This document shows positions 1-8,541 of a stretch of 64,000 nt of DNA, in pieces (positions within the stretch are counted from its first letter, which is position 1; the number at the start of each line of letters is the position of its first letter). The notes beneath the pieces are model-generated. The model made no database searches. It was not told the DNA's origin and was given only the letters and a program-made list of their open reading frames with translations. The DNA is from Peribacillus frigoritolerans (GTDB lineage: Bacteria > Bacillota > Bacilli > Bacillales > Bacillaceae). A program made the translations under genes and the position numbers. The stretch is from contig NZ_SMZY01000001.1 in the NCBI RefSeq assembly GCF_004358755.1, positions 372,001-436,000 of the forward strand, in the 5' to 3' direction.

Positions 1-173
1 ATGGAGTTTTTTGTATCCTCTAATAGTGGCTGCGTCTGGAAGACTTTTCCCTTATCCTCTTTCTTTTTACCCGCTCTGAAAAGAAGTGCTGCCGGTATGA
101 AAATATAAATCATCATTCCAATGAACCATTGTAAATAGTTATATAATTCATAAGCTTCCACTCCAAATCCCAT
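1..173 (-). CDS. Small membrane protein, 3' end cut off by the window
   Basis: The minus-strand frame opens with ATG at 173 behind a GGGGG ribosome binding site and stays open for 57 codons to the window edge. The predicted protein starts MGFGVEAYELYNYLQWFIG, has one hydrophobic segment at about residues 15-33, and continues with a basic RAGKKKEDK stretch that suits a cytoplasmic tail. I do not recognise the family. It is divergent from yqhV, and the 117 bases between them must hold both promoters. The C-terminus lies outside the window, so the length is unknown. Confidence 0.55.
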   Translation of the reverse strand, partial: MGFGVEAYELYNYLQWFIGMMIYIFIPAALLFRAGKKKEDKGKVFQTQPLLEDTKNS

Positions 174-290
174 GACACATCCCCCTTTCTACCTATTATT
201 ATTAAATCTGAAAATTCTGTCAAGAATTCTTTTTGTCTATTTATCTTTCGTTCTTCATAGGTTTTAGTAATAACCACGGAGGAGGACAAG

Positions 291-572
291 ATGAAACACT
301 ACCTCGCTAATTTAGATCCGGCAGTAAGATCAATGGCTCTATTAAGATTATTATCTGCAAGCATTGAAATGACGGCAGCTATATTAATGCTCGTCTTCAA
401 TGATGTGCGCAAAGCTGTATTAATTAATTCCATGCTTGCCATTGTTGGTCCGATTATTTTTATTTTAACCATGACAATAGGAATCTTTCAGATTGCTGAG
501 CAGCTTTCATATGCAAAACTGATTTTTATCGCAATCGGGGTCGCATTTATATTAATCGGCGTCTATAAGTAA
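291..572 (+). CDS. yqhV: YqhV family membrane protein (DUF2619)
   Basis: This 93-residue protein is mostly hydrophobic, with three likely membrane segments at about residues 22-40, 45-65 and 70-90. It matches the length and position of B. subtilis YqhV, which lies directly upstream of spoIIIAA. The start is ATG preceded by GGAGGAGG. Its function is unknown. The sigma-E-like promoter of the spoIIIA operon begins just after its stop codon, so yqhV probably has its own upstream promoter. Identification rests on synteny and hydrophobic pattern rather than on a catalytic motif. Confidence 0.8.
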   Translation: MKHYLANLDPAVRSMALLRLLSASIEMTAAILMLVFNDVRKAVLINSMLAIVGPIIFILTMTIGIFQIAEQLSYAKLIFIAIGVAFILIGVYK

Positions 573-580
573 CATAAGAA

Positions 581-610
581 GTCATATTGTGTCCAAGCCT
601 GCATAAACAT
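581..610 (+). promoter_or_regulatory. Probable sigma-E promoter of the spoIIIA operon
   Basis: GTCATATT (581-588) resembles the sigma-E -35 element, and CATAAACAT (602-610) resembles the -10 consensus CATACANT. They are separated by 13 bases. The element lies between yqhV and spoIIIAA. The spoIIIA operon is known to be transcribed by sigma-E in the mother cell. Assignment is by motif and position only. Confidence 0.6.
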
Positions 611-645
611 TAGAGTATCAAGAGACTATGCAAGGAGGAAGCCAG

Positions 646-1566
646 TTGAACGAGATTACAGAGATGCTTCCTGAAAACATAAGAAAACACGTGCTGAACC
701 TGCCGCGGGAAGCGCTAGAAAAAATCGAAGAGATCCGAATCAGGATTTTGAAAAGAGTAGAAATTGTAATAGCAGGAGAACCATTTTTTCTGCCTTGCGA
801 GGCTGATTATCAAGACGGTATATCTCTTTTAAATGAGCTGAGCCAATACTCCATCTATACGCTTGAAGAGGAGCTGAAGCGGGGTTTTATAACGATTCAG
901 GGCGGCCACCGCGTGGGGCTGTCAGGGCGTGTTATTACAGAAAATGGCGCTGTGAAAGCAATTCGAAATGTTACTTCCTTTAATATTCGTGTGGCAAAAC
1001 AGAAAAAAGGCATTGCTGAACCTTTTATTTCCAGCATCTATCATAAAGCCTGGATGAATACCATGATTATTGGTCCCCCTCAAACAGGAAAAACAACTCT
1101 TCTTCGTGATTTTGCAAGAGTAATGAGTACTGGAACAGGCAGTATTCCTTCCGTAAAAGTAGGAATTGTGGATGAGCGGTCAGAAATTGCAGGCTGCATC
1201 AATGGAATTCCCCAGCATGAATTCGGGGATAGAGTGGACGTGCTTGATGCTTGTCCGAAAGCAGAGGGAATGATGATGATGATCAGGTCGATGAGTCCGG
1301 ACGTTCTGGTTGTGGATGAGGCAGGCAGGATGGAAGATACAGAAGCTATCTTAGAGGCCGTTCATGCAGGAGTAGGGCTTTTCATTTCTGTGCACGGCTA
1401 TTCGCTTGACGACGTCATTTCACGCCCTACAATAAAGCCTTTGGCAGAGCATGGCATCTTTAAACGGTATATTGAACTCTCAAGAACGAATGGGCCAGGG
1501 ACGGTTCAAAGAATATTGGATGCCGATAGACGGCTGATACGGAATGAAGTGAGTATACCGTCATGA
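646..1566 (+). CDS. spoIIIAA: Stage III sporulation protein AA, ATPase
   Basis: SpoIIIAA is the secretion-type ATPase of the SpoIIIA-SpoIIQ feeding channel that links mother cell and forespore during engulfment. The protein shows a Walker A motif GPPQTGKTT near residue 143 and a Walker B-like DVLVVDEAGR near residue 218. The frame is open from an ATG at 628, but that ATG lies upstream of the AGGAGG (633-638). The TTG at 646 is correctly spaced after it and gives 306 residues, close to the B. subtilis length. It overlaps spoIIIAB by 4 bases, which suggests translational coupling. Confidence 0.95.
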   Translation: MNEITEMLPENIRKHVLNLPREALEKIEEIRIRILKRVEIVIAGEPFFLPCEADYQDGISLLNELSQYSIYTLEEELKRGFITIQGGHRVGLSGRVITENGAVKAIRNVTSFNIRVAKQKKGIAEPFISSIYHKAWMNTMIIGPPQTGKTTLLRDFARVMSTGTGSIPSVKVGIVDERSEIAGCINGIPQHEFGDRVDVLDACPKAEGMMMMIRSMSPDVLVVDEAGRMEDTEAILEAVHAGVGLFISVHGYSLDDVISRPTIKPLAEHGIFKRYIELSRTNGPGTVQRILDADRRLIRNEVSIPS

Positions 1567-2078
1567 TAAAAATACTTGGAGCTGTATTCATTTTGCTTGC
1601 GACTACATGGACAGGGTTTGAAGTGGCGAAGCATATTAGTGAGCGTCCGCGCCAGCTGAGGCAGCTAAAGGTTGCTCTTCAGGCTCTTGAGGCAGAAATT
1701 ATGTATTCGCACACACCTCTCAAAGAAGCGGCAGCCACTTTGTCAAAACAGATGCCAAAGCCGCTCTCATGGTTTTTTGAAGAGTTTTCAAAACGATTGT
1801 CCGCAGGGCATACAAGTGTAAAGGAAGCCTGGGAAAATAGCCTGCAGGAAGTTTGGCGGATGACAGCATTTAAGCAGGGAGAATATGAAATTTTAAAGCA
1901 ATTTGGAGAGACGCTCGGACAGCACGACATCATGTCGCAGCAAAAACATATTCGCCTGACCTTAACCCATCTTGAACGAGAAGAAGCGGATGCACTTGAT
2001 AAACAAAGCCGCTATGAAGCAATGCTGAAAAGCTTAGGTTTTTTATCTGGATTATTGCTCGTTATTTTATTGATGTAG
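1563..2078 (+). CDS. spoIIIAB: Stage III sporulation protein AB
   Basis: This 171-residue protein has a membrane segment at each end (about residues 1-20 and 153-171) around a helical middle, like SpoIIIAB, which resembles GspF-type secretion proteins. The start ATG overlaps the spoIIIAA stop as ATGA. It is the second gene of the operon and acts in the outer forespore membrane on the mother-cell side. Assignment follows family length, membrane layout and operon order. Confidence 0.92.
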   Translation: MIKILGAVFILLATTWTGFEVAKHISERPRQLRQLKVALQALEAEIMYSHTPLKEAAATLSKQMPKPLSWFFEEFSKRLSAGHTSVKEAWENSLQEVWRMTAFKQGEYEILKQFGETLGQHDIMSQQKHIRLTLTHLEREEADALDKQSRYEAMLKSLGFLSGLLLVILLM

Positions 2079-2099
2079 CAGTCAGGAGGATTACATGTA

Positions 2100-2306
2100 A
2101 TGGGAGTAGATGTGAATATCATTTTTCAGATAGCGGGAATTGGAATTGTTGTAGCATTTCTTCATACAATACTTGATCAAATGGGAAAGAAAGAGTATGC
2201 ACAATGGGTTACATTGCTTGGATTTATCTACATTCTGTTCATGGTTGCTTCCATAGTTGAGGATCTGTTCCAAAAAATAAAATCAGTCTTCCTCTTTCAG
2301 GGATAG
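2100..2306 (+). CDS. spoIIIAC: Stage III sporulation protein AC
   Basis: A 68-residue protein with two membrane helices separated by a short loop containing DQMGKKEYAQW, as in SpoIIIAC. It starts MGVDVNIIFQIAGIGIV. The ribosome binding site CAGGAGGATT lies about ten bases upstream. It forms part of the membrane platform of the SpoIIIA channel. The stop codon TAG is the start of a G-run that provides the ribosome binding site for spoIIIAD. Confidence 0.93.
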   Translation: MGVDVNIIFQIAGIGIVVAFLHTILDQMGKKEYAQWVTLLGFIYILFMVASIVEDLFQKIKSVFLFQG

Positions 2307-2319
2307 GGGGGGCTCTGCG

Positions 2320-2709
2320 ATTGAAATTATCCAGATTGTCGGACTTGGCTTAGTGGCCACTTTTCTCGCGTTAATCGTAAAAGAACAAAAGCCGACATAT
2401 GCTTTTATGCTTGTAGTATTTGTCGGCTGCGTCATTTTTCTATTTCTGGTCGATCAGGTTTCACAGATTATCACGATGATCGAAAAAATAGCATTGAATG
2501 CAAATATTAATATGATGTATGTAGAAACCATTTTAAAAATAATCGGAATCGCCTATATTGCAGAGTTTGGAGCTCAGATTACAAAAGATGCCGGACAGGG
2601 CGCCATCGCCTCAAAAATTGAGCTTGGCGGAAAAATTTTGATTCTGGCCATGGCAGTTCCTATATTAACTGTCATTATAGAAACCATTATCGGATTAATA
2701 CCGGCTTAA
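2320..2709 (+). CDS. spoIIIAD: Stage III sporulation protein AD, probable ATT start
   Basis: SpoIIIAD is a polytopic membrane component of the SpoIIIA channel. No ATG, GTG or TTG exists in frame near the expected N-terminus. The first conventional start, GTG at 2353, has no ribosome binding site and would remove the conserved IVGLGL segment. The codon ATT at 2320 lies 7 bases after a G-rich Shine-Dalgarno run (2306-2312) and gives 129 residues beginning I/M-EIIQIVGLGL, which lines up with the start of the B. subtilis protein as I remember it. Three to four hydrophobic helices and the conserved EFGAQITKDAGQGAIASKIE region follow. Confidence 0.9.
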   Translation: MEIIQIVGLGLVATFLALIVKEQKPTYAFMLVVFVGCVIFLFLVDQVSQIITMIEKIALNANINMMYVETILKIIGIAYIAEFGAQITKDAGQGAIASKIELGGKILILAMAVPILTVIIETIIGLIPA

Positions 2710-2735
2710 TAGCGAGGCTTTAAGGGGTGAGTAAA

Positions 2736-3905
2736 ATGAAAAAAGGAATCATCGCCGTCTTCTTTCTTTTCTTTTTTTCTTTTCCAGTGATTGTACAAGC
2801 TTCTCCCCCTCCACCGCAGCAGGACTTAATTGATCAGCAAATAGACAAGCTCGGAATTGAGGAAATTAAAAAATTCTGGGATGACATTATGACAGAGTAT
2901 GGAGGGTATCTTCCAGAGAGTCAAAAGGGAAGCTTGCTTCAATTTTTAAATGGAGAAAAGGAATTGTCCTTCCAGGAATGGTCAAAAGCGTTTTTGAAAT
3001 ATATTTTTCATGAGATTATTGCAAACGGCAAATTGCTCGGAACTCTAATTCTGCTGACGATTTTCAGCATGCTTCTGCAGCTGCTTCAGGATGCATTCAG
3101 CCAAAGTACGGTAAGCAAAGTAGCCTATGCACTTGTCTATATGGTGCTGATGATTATTGCTCTTAATAGTTTTCACATAGCGATTGAATACACAGTTGAA
3201 GCCATACAGACGATGACAAGCTTTATCTTGGCGCTGATCCCCCTGCTGCTTGCACTCATGGCGGCTTCTGGCGGCCTGATCTCAGCAGCGTTTTTCCATC
3301 CTGTCATCCTCTTCCTTATGAACACAAGCGGGGTATTGATTGAAAAAATCGTTCTGCCCCTGTTATTCCTCTCAGCTCTGTTAAGCATCGTAAGTACATT
3401 GACGGATCAATACAAAGTGACCCAGCTTGCGCAGCTGCTGCGCAATATAAGTATTGGCCTTCTCGGAACGTTTTTAACCGTCTTTCTCGGTGTCATCTCT
3501 GTTCAGGGAGCAACGGCCGCCGTATCTGACGGTATGGCGATTCGAACAGCTAAATTTGTCACAGGCAACTTTATTCCGGTGCTTGGCAGAATGTTCACCG
3601 ACGCAACGGATACAGTCATCAGTGCTTCCGTTCTATTAAAGAATACAGTCGGGATTATCGGCGTCGCGATCCTGCTTTTTATCGCAGCGTTTCCTGCAAT
3701 AAAGGTTTTGACACTTGCCTTTATCTATAAACTTACGGCTGCCCTGCTACAGCCGCTCGGCGGAGGCCCGATTATCAAATGCCTCGATATCATCAGTAAA
3801 AGCGTGATTTATATTTTTGCCGCACTTGCCATTGTTTCTTTGATGTTTTTCTTAAGTATTACGGTCATTATTGCTGCTGGAAACATTACCATGATGGTTC
3901 GTTAG
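2736..3905 (+). CDS. spoIIIAE: Stage III sporulation protein AE
   Basis: This is the large multi-pass membrane protein of the SpoIIIA complex, 389 residues here. It begins MKKGIIAVFFLFFF with a cleavable-looking signal peptide ending near VQAS, then a soluble domain of about 80 residues, then about seven membrane helices from residue 95 onward. A GTG at 2727 is also in frame, but AAGGGGTGAG is correctly spaced for the ATG at 2736. The next gene follows after 11 bases. Confidence 0.93.
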   Translation: MKKGIIAVFFLFFFSFPVIVQASPPPPQQDLIDQQIDKLGIEEIKKFWDDIMTEYGGYLPESQKGSLLQFLNGEKELSFQEWSKAFLKYIFHEIIANGKLLGTLILLTIFSMLLQLLQDAFSQSTVSKVAYALVYMVLMIIALNSFHIAIEYTVEAIQTMTSFILALIPLLLALMAASGGLISAAFFHPVILFLMNTSGVLIEKIVLPLLFLSALLSIVSTLTDQYKVTQLAQLLRNISIGLLGTFLTVFLGVISVQGATAAVSDGMAIRTAKFVTGNFIPVLGRMFTDATDTVISASVLLKNTVGIIGVAILLFIAAFPAIKVLTLAFIYKLTAALLQPLGGGPIIKCLDIISKSVIYIFAALAIVSLMFFLSITVIIAAGNITMMVR

Positions 3906-3916
3906 GAGGATGAGGC

Positions 3917-4549
3917 ATGTCTTTTTTAACAGAATGGATAGCGAATATCATTCTATTTATTATGCTTGCTGTCATCCTTGATTTGCTGCTGCCGAATTCA
4001 GCCATGCAAAAGTACGCAAAGATGGTCATCAGCCTTCTGCTTATCGTCATCATTCTCTCGCCGATCTTCAAATTATTATCAGCTGACATCAATACGCTTG
4101 TATCAGAAGTTCAAATGGAATCTCCAACAAAGGAAGAAGAAATAAAAAAAATAATTGATTTGCAAAAAAAAGAAATACAAGCTTCCAACGATGCATATAT
4201 TTTAAAAAACATGGCTGTCCAATTAAAATCACAGGCAAAAGAGGAGCTGGTGCAAAGCTATGATGTATCGATTAAACATATCTCTCTATCTGTAGATGAA
4301 CCATTTGAAGAAATTCAAAAAAGTCTGCAGGGCATAGAGGTGATACTTGAAGCAGATGAAGCAGAATCCGAAGCGGTTGAAACCATTCAGCCAGTTGTTC
4401 TTGGTGCAGCGGAAACAGAAAAAACTGAAAAAGAAAATCAAATCAGGCAGGCATCAGAGATTAAATCATACCTCGCAAGTATCTGGGAAGTTGACCCTGA
4501 TAAGATTTCCTTGAAAATGGAAGGAGGGGAGGGCAGCACAGATGAGTAA
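3917..4549 (+). CDS. spoIIIAF: Stage III sporulation protein AF
   Basis: A 210-residue protein with two membrane helices in the first 60 residues and a soluble C-terminal domain rich in Glu and Lys. SpoIIIAF's soluble part forms a ring-building fold in the channel. The start ATG follows GGAGGATGAGGC. The gene overlaps spoIIIAG by 8 bases, so the two are probably translated together. Identification follows operon position, length and topology. Confidence 0.92.
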   Translation: MSFLTEWIANIILFIMLAVILDLLLPNSAMQKYAKMVISLLLIVIILSPIFKLLSADINTLVSEVQMESPTKEEEIKKIIDLQKKEIQASNDAYILKNMAVQLKSQAKEELVQSYDVSIKHISLSVDEPFEEIQKSLQGIEVILEADEAESEAVETIQPVVLGAAETEKTEKENQIRQASEIKSYLASIWEVDPDKISLKMEGGEGSTDE

Positions 4550-5195
4550 TCCAAAGAATTTGTTTGAGAAGCTAAAAAGCATGATAAACATTGAAAACGG
4601 CAAAAAACCATCCAAGTATCACTATGTTCTAATCGTTTTGGCAATTGGAATAGGTTTTATGCTGATCAGCAACCTTTTCACGAATGAAGCAAGTTTGCCG
4701 AAGGTGTCGCAAGTCTCCGGTCTGACATCAACCGCTTCAGGTGATGCCGATGTCTTTAAACCCTCTGAAGAAAGCGGGGGTTCAGGGTCTATCGATAAAT
4801 ACGAGCAAGAATATGAGAATCAATTAAAAGAAGCGCTCGATTCAATGATTGGCATTGAGAATGCAATGGTTGTCGTCAATGTAGATGCCACATCAGAGCA
4901 AATTCTTGAAAAAAACAGCGTTTCACAAAGCCAAACGACAGAAGAGACGGATCCTCAGGGAGGGAAGAGGACGGTCGAAGATGGATCAACTGAAGAATCC
5001 GTTGTCATTATCCGAAAGGGAGAGCAGGAAACTCCAATCATCCTTCAGACCAAGAAACCGGAAATCAGGGGAGTGCTTGTTGTAGCTGCGGGTGCTGATA
5101 ACATTCAAATAAAAAAATCAATTGTTGAAGCTGTAACGAGAGTGCTTGGGGTGCCGAGCCACCGCGTTGCAGTTGCAGCTAAAAAAGGGAAATAA
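4542..5195 (+). CDS. spoIIIAG: Stage III sporulation protein AG
   Basis: SpoIIIAG forms the large periplasmic ring of the SpoIIIA channel. The 217-residue protein has one membrane helix near residues 28-46 (YVLIVLAIGIGFMLIS). After it comes a ring-building domain with VVVNVDATSEQI and, at the C-terminus, IVEAVTRVLGVPSHRVAVA. A disordered Ser/Gly/Glu-rich stretch lies between helix and domain. The start is embedded in the end of spoIIIAF. Confidence 0.94.
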   Translation: MSNPKNLFEKLKSMINIENGKKPSKYHYVLIVLAIGIGFMLISNLFTNEASLPKVSQVSGLTSTASGDADVFKPSEESGGSGSIDKYEQEYENQLKEALDSMIGIENAMVVVNVDATSEQILEKNSVSQSQTTEETDPQGGKRTVEDGSTEESVVIIRKGEQETPIILQTKKPEIRGVLVVAAGADNIQIKKSIVEAVTRVLGVPSHRVAVAAKKGK

Positions 5196-5209
5196 AGGAG
5201 GATTCACGA

Positions 5210-5797
5210 ATGATGCTGAAAAAACAAACGGTTTGGTTATTAACGATGTTAAGTTTGGTTGTAGTTCTGTCAGTTTACTATATTACAACTCCTGAAGAAG
5301 TGAAAAACGATGTGGCATTGACTGGAGCAGAGGCTGAAAAAGGTGAAAAAGCAGAAGCCGTGAAAGGGACAGAAAAGGAAAATGATAATGGGGAAGTTAC
5401 GATCGAGGAGGCTGAGGATGGAACGGTTGTATCGGTTTCAAACGATGAGCTGTTTGCCACCATGCGCCTGCAGCTTGAAGATGCAAGAAGTGCAAGAAAA
5501 GAAAGCTTAGAGGATATTGTTGCAAGCAAAGATGTAACAGCCGCTGAGAAAAGTGCAGCTAGAGATGAAATGAATGCCATTGATGAAGCGGTGGCCAATG
5601 AGGAAATTCTTGAAACGTTCATTAAATCCAATGGCTATGACGATGCTCTCGTCCGCATCGAAGGAGAAAAAGTGAAAGTAACGGTGAAAGCGAAAGAGAG
5701 CTCAGCATCTGAAGCAAACAAAATCATTCAGCTTGTCAGCAGTGAAATGAAAGGCATGAAAGATGTAGCGGTTACATTGGAGCCTTCTAATCAATAA
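5210..5797 (+). CDS. spoIIIAH: Stage III sporulation protein AH
   Basis: SpoIIIAH is the mother-cell membrane protein that binds SpoIIQ of the forespore across the intermembrane space. It begins MMLKKQTVWLLTMLSLVVVL, which is one signal-anchor helix. An acidic linker (residues about 28-70) and a YscJ/FliF-like domain containing LRLQLEDARSARKES follow. It is 195 residues, somewhat shorter than the 218 of B. subtilis, mainly in the linker. The ATG at 5210 or at 5213 could start it. It is the last gene of the operon and is followed by a terminator. Confidence 0.94.
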   Translation: MMLKKQTVWLLTMLSLVVVLSVYYITTPEEVKNDVALTGAEAEKGEKAEAVKGTEKENDNGEVTIEEAEDGTVVSVSNDELFATMRLQLEDARSARKESLEDIVASKDVTAAEKSAARDEMNAIDEAVANEEILETFIKSNGYDDALVRIEGEKVKVTVKAKESSASEANKIIQLVSSEMKGMKDVAVTLEPSNQ

Positions 5798-5807
5798 AAA
5801 GCAACTT

Positions 5808-5836
5808 CCCTGTGTGTCTGCCACACGGGGATTTTC
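5808..5836 (+). terminator. Rho-independent terminator of the spoIIIA operon
   Basis: CCCTGTGTG (5808-5816) pairs with CACACGGGG (5822-5830) through nine pairs with one T-G wobble and a five-base loop, followed by ATTTTCT. Confidence 0.75.
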
Positions 5837-5970
5837 TATTTAATTGGTGTAAACGTTTCATATTTTTTTGATTTCCCTTATAATTTAAAGTAGTCTTACA
5901 TATTAAGATCCTCCTCCTCAGGAAAGAATTAATATTGAATTTAATGCCTGACCTGTCGTAAGATGTATAA

Positions 5971-5991
5971 TAGGACTAAGTTTTAGTACTA
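5971..5991 (+). promoter_or_regulatory. Inverted repeat upstream of accB, possible operator
   Basis: TAGGACTAA (5971-5979) and TTAGTACTA (5983-5991) are inverted copies with one mismatch and a three-base spacer, located 63 bases before the accB start. The TTAGTAC core resembles half of the operator bound by FapR, the malonyl-CoA-responsive repressor of lipid genes. I cannot confirm that from one site, and accBC is not in the B. subtilis FapR regulon as I know it. Confidence 0.35.
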
Positions 5992-6053
5992 GATTATAAA
6001 AACAAATAAGATGGTCAAGGAATCATCAAGAACTTGAATAGGGGTGCCAGCAG

Positions 6054-6545
6054 ATGTTGAAGATACAAGAAATCAGAGAACTGATCAAACTCATTGACCA
6101 GTCTTCTATTGATGAATTTACTTATGAACATGAAGGTTCAAAAATTAAATTAAAAAAACGTTTGGATGAATTGGAGCAAGCTGCGAATCGCGTTACTTCA
6201 GTAGCAGCAGTCGAACAGAGCCAAAGCCCTGCTCCACAGGCTGTGGCAGCAATGCAGGAAGTAAAAGAACAGCCTAAGAAAGAAGCTCCTGTTCAGGAGG
6301 AATCCTTACATAAAATCACGTCTCCAATGGTTGGAACGTTTTATGCTGCATCTTCTCCGGACACAGACGACTATGTAAAAGTAGGATCAAAAGTAACATC
6401 TGATTCAGTTGTTTGTATCGTTGAAGCCATGAAATTGTTTAATGAAATTGAAGCAGAAGTTAAAGGGGAAATTGTTGAGATTCTAGCTGAAAATGGTCAG
6501 CTTGTTGAATACGGTCAGCCATTATTCCTTGTCAGACCAGAGTAA
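6054..6545 (+). CDS. accB: Acetyl-CoA carboxylase biotin carboxyl carrier protein
   Basis: AccB carries the biotin that shuttles CO2 from biotin carboxylase to the carboxyltransferase in the first step of fatty acid synthesis. The 163-residue protein has the N-terminal helix region [20 protein letters not shown], a Pro/Ala/Glu linker, and a C-terminal biotinyl domain with [12 protein letters not shown], where the Lys near residue 127 is the biotinylation site. It is 11 bases upstream of accC, so the two form an operon. Confidence 0.97.
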   Translation: MLKIQEIRELIKLIDQSSIDEFTYEHEGSKIKLKKRLDELEQAANRVTSVAAVEQSQSPAPQAVAAMQEVKEQPKKEAPVQEESLHKITSPMVGTFYAASSPDTDDYVKVGSKVTSDSVVCIVEAMKLFNEIEAEVKGEIVEILAENGQLVEYGQPLFLVRPE

Positions 6546-6556
6546 GGAGAGAAACT

Positions 6557-7909
6557 ATGATTAAGAAATTGCTTATAGCAAACAGAGGAGAAATTGCGGT
6601 TCGGGTTATTCGGGCGTGCAAAGAACTAGGAATAGAGACGGTTGCAGTCTTCTCAGAAGCAGACAGAGACTCTTTGCACGTTCAGCTGGCTGATGAAGCG
6701 TATTGTGTCGGTCCGACAGCTTCAAAAGACAGCTATTTGAATTTCACGAACATTATTAGTGTTGCAAAATTAACCGGCAGTGAAGCCATTCATCCGGGCT
6801 ACGGTTTTTTAGCTGAAAATGCTGACTTTGCAGAGCTTTGCCAGGAATGCAACATCATCTTTGTGGGACCTAGCGCTGATGCCATTTCTAAAATGGGAAC
6901 AAAGGATGTTGCAAGGGAAACGATGAGAAAAGCGGGAGTGCCGATTGTTCCGGGTTCACAGGGAATTATTAAAGAATCAGGGGACGCTGTCTCGCTTGCA
7001 AATGATATCGGGTATCCTGTTATAATTAAAGCAACAGCAGGCGGAGGCGGAAAAGGGATCCGGGTCGCTAAAACAGAACAAGAGCTGATAAAAGGCATCC
7101 AAATTACACAGCAGGAAGCAGCAACTGCTTTTGGAAATCCTGGAGTCTATATTGAAAAGTACATTGAGGATTTCAGGCATGTAGAAATTCAGGTTATGGC
7201 TGACTCCCTGGGCAATGTCATTCACCTGGGTGAAAGAGATTGTTCCATTCAGCGCCGTCTTCAAAAATTACTTGAAGAAACACCTTCTCCGGCATTATCA
7301 GCGGAAATGCGCGAGACGATGGGAAGAGCAGCTGTTAAAGCAGCAGAAGCAGTGAACTATACAGGAGCGGGAACAGTAGAATTTATTTTTGATTATCTTG
7401 AAAATAAATTTTATTTCATGGAAATGAATACACGTATTCAAGTGGAGCACCCCGTGACTGAAATGGTAACAGGCATTGATTTGATTAAAGAACAGATTAA
7501 AGTAGCCTCAGGATTTGCGCTGTCTGTTAAGCAGGAAGATGTTGTTTTCAATGGCTGGGCCATTGAATGCCGGATCAACGCAGAGAATCCAGAGAAGAAT
7601 TTTATGCCGTCACCTGGAAAAATTGAGATGTACTTGCCGCCTGGCGGACTGGGTGTTAGAGTAGATTCTGCAGTGTACCCGGGCTATACAATTCCGCCAT
7701 ACTATGACTCGATGATTGCTAAACTGATTACATACGGTGCTACGCGAGAAGAAGCAATTGCGAGAATGAAGCGTGCCCTGGGTGAATTTGTAATTGAGGG
7801 AATTCATACAACGATTCCTTTTCACCAAAAGCTGCTTGAGCATGATACGTTTGTATCAGGAGAGTTTAATACGAAATTTTTAGAAATCCATAAATTGATG
7901 GAAGCTTGA
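6557..7909 (+). CDS. accC: Acetyl-CoA carboxylase biotin carboxylase subunit
   Basis: AccC uses ATP and bicarbonate to carboxylate the biotin on AccB. The 450-residue protein has the biotin carboxylase N-terminal domain ([20 protein letters not shown]), the ATP-grasp glycine loop GGGGKGIRV near residue 161, and the active-site signature [16 protein letters not shown]. It ends with the C-terminal biotin carboxylase domain. Length is normal for the family. It probably also shares its operon with yqhY, 23 bases downstream. Confidence 0.97.
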   Translation: MIKKLLIANRGEIAVRVIRACKELGIETVAVFSEADRDSLHVQLADEAYCVGPTASKDSYLNFTNIISVAKLTGSEAIHPGYGFLAENADFAELCQECNIIFVGPSADAISKMGTKDVARETMRKAGVPIVPGSQGIIKESGDAVSLANDIGYPVIIKATAGGGGKGIRVAKTEQELIKGIQITQQEAATAFGNPGVYIEKYIEDFRHVEIQVMADSLGNVIHLGERDCSIQRRLQKLLEETPSPALSAEMRETMGRAAVKAAEAVNYTGAGTVEFIFDYLENKFYFMEMNTRIQVEHPVTEMVTGIDLIKEQIKVASGFALSVKQEDVVFNGWAIECRINAENPEKNFMPSPGKIEMYLPPGGLGVRVDSAVYPGYTIPPYYDSMIAKLITYGATREEAIARMKRALGEFVIEGIHTTIPFHQKLLEHDTFVSGEFNTKFLEIHKLMEA

Positions 7910-7932
7910 AAAATATATGGAGGTGCTGATTC

Positions 7933-8340
7933 TTGAAAGAAAACAAATTACTTGAAATGACTCATGAAGAAAATGGTCTTGGCAAAGTTGAAATTGCCCC
8001 TGAGGTCATTGAGGTTATTGCCGGTATTGCAGCTTCTGAAGTAGAAGGCGTTGCCCAAATGCGCGGCAACTTTGCATCTGGCGTAGTTGAGCGTTTAGGG
8101 AAAAAAAATCACGGCAAAGGTGTAAAAGTTGATCTTTCAGAAGACGGAATTACGATTGACGTATATTGTGTCATGATGTTCGGAGTTTCCATTCCTACGG
8201 TTGCTCAGCGCATTCAGGATAATACGCGCCAGGCTTTATACAACATGACAGCACTTGAAATCAATGAAATTAATATTCATGTAGTCGGAATTCAATTTGA
8301 AACTAAGTCACAGGAAATTGAAGTCGACCAGGAAATGTAA
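7933..8340 (+). CDS. yqhY: Asp23/Gls24 family protein YqhY
   Basis: A 135-residue Asp23/Gls24-family protein (TTG start after GGAGGTGCTGATTC), recognisable from VEIAPEVIEVIAGIAASEVEG and from the C-terminal IHVVGIQFE. In B. subtilis the accB-accC-yqhY order is conserved, and loss of YqhY perturbs acetyl-CoA carboxylase activity, so it is thought to modulate the enzyme. The protein is soluble and has no catalytic motif. A strong terminator follows immediately. Confidence 0.92.
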   Translation: MKENKLLEMTHEENGLGKVEIAPEVIEVIAGIAASEVEGVAQMRGNFASGVVERLGKKNHGKGVKVDLSEDGITIDVYCVMMFGVSIPTVAQRIQDNTRQALYNMTALEINEINIHVVGIQFETKSQEIEVDQEM

Positions 8341-8342
8341 AG

Positions 8343-8371
8343 CCAGAGGAGATCTTCCTTTGGTTTTTTTT
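8343..8371 (+). terminator. Rho-independent terminator after yqhY
   Basis: CCAGAGGA (8343-8350) pairs with TCCTTTGG (8356-8363), with one G-T wobble and a five-base loop, and is followed by eight T residues. Confidence 0.88.
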
Positions 8372-8437
8372 CACTTAAATAGATTGAACATTTGGTTAAG
8401 TACGAATATTAAATTGCATGTGAAGTTTTTTATTCGG

Positions 8438-8514
8438 CATTTCGACAGAAAAGGTTTTTATCGATGTGCTTATGTCCATGAAATATGGTATTATCTTTTT
8501 ATGACATTTCGACA
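8438..8514 (+). promoter_or_regulatory. nusB promoter with two Spo0A-box-like direct repeats
   Basis: The ten-base sequence CATTTCGACA occurs at 8438-8447 and again at 8505-8514. Each copy contains TTCGACA, the Spo0A box. Between them lies an extended -10 element TGGTATTAT (8486-8494) without an obvious -35. The second copy would fall just downstream of the transcription start, a position suited to repression. Binding is inferred from sequence only. Confidence 0.45.
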
Positions 8515-8541
8515 TTTTTGTACATAAAGGAGCAAGAACAA

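Noticed and set aside
5847-5860. TGTAAACGTTTCAT upstream of accB as a catabolite-responsive element
   Set aside because: It lacks one base of the 14-base consensus and the symmetric right half, so it is not a convincing CcpA site.
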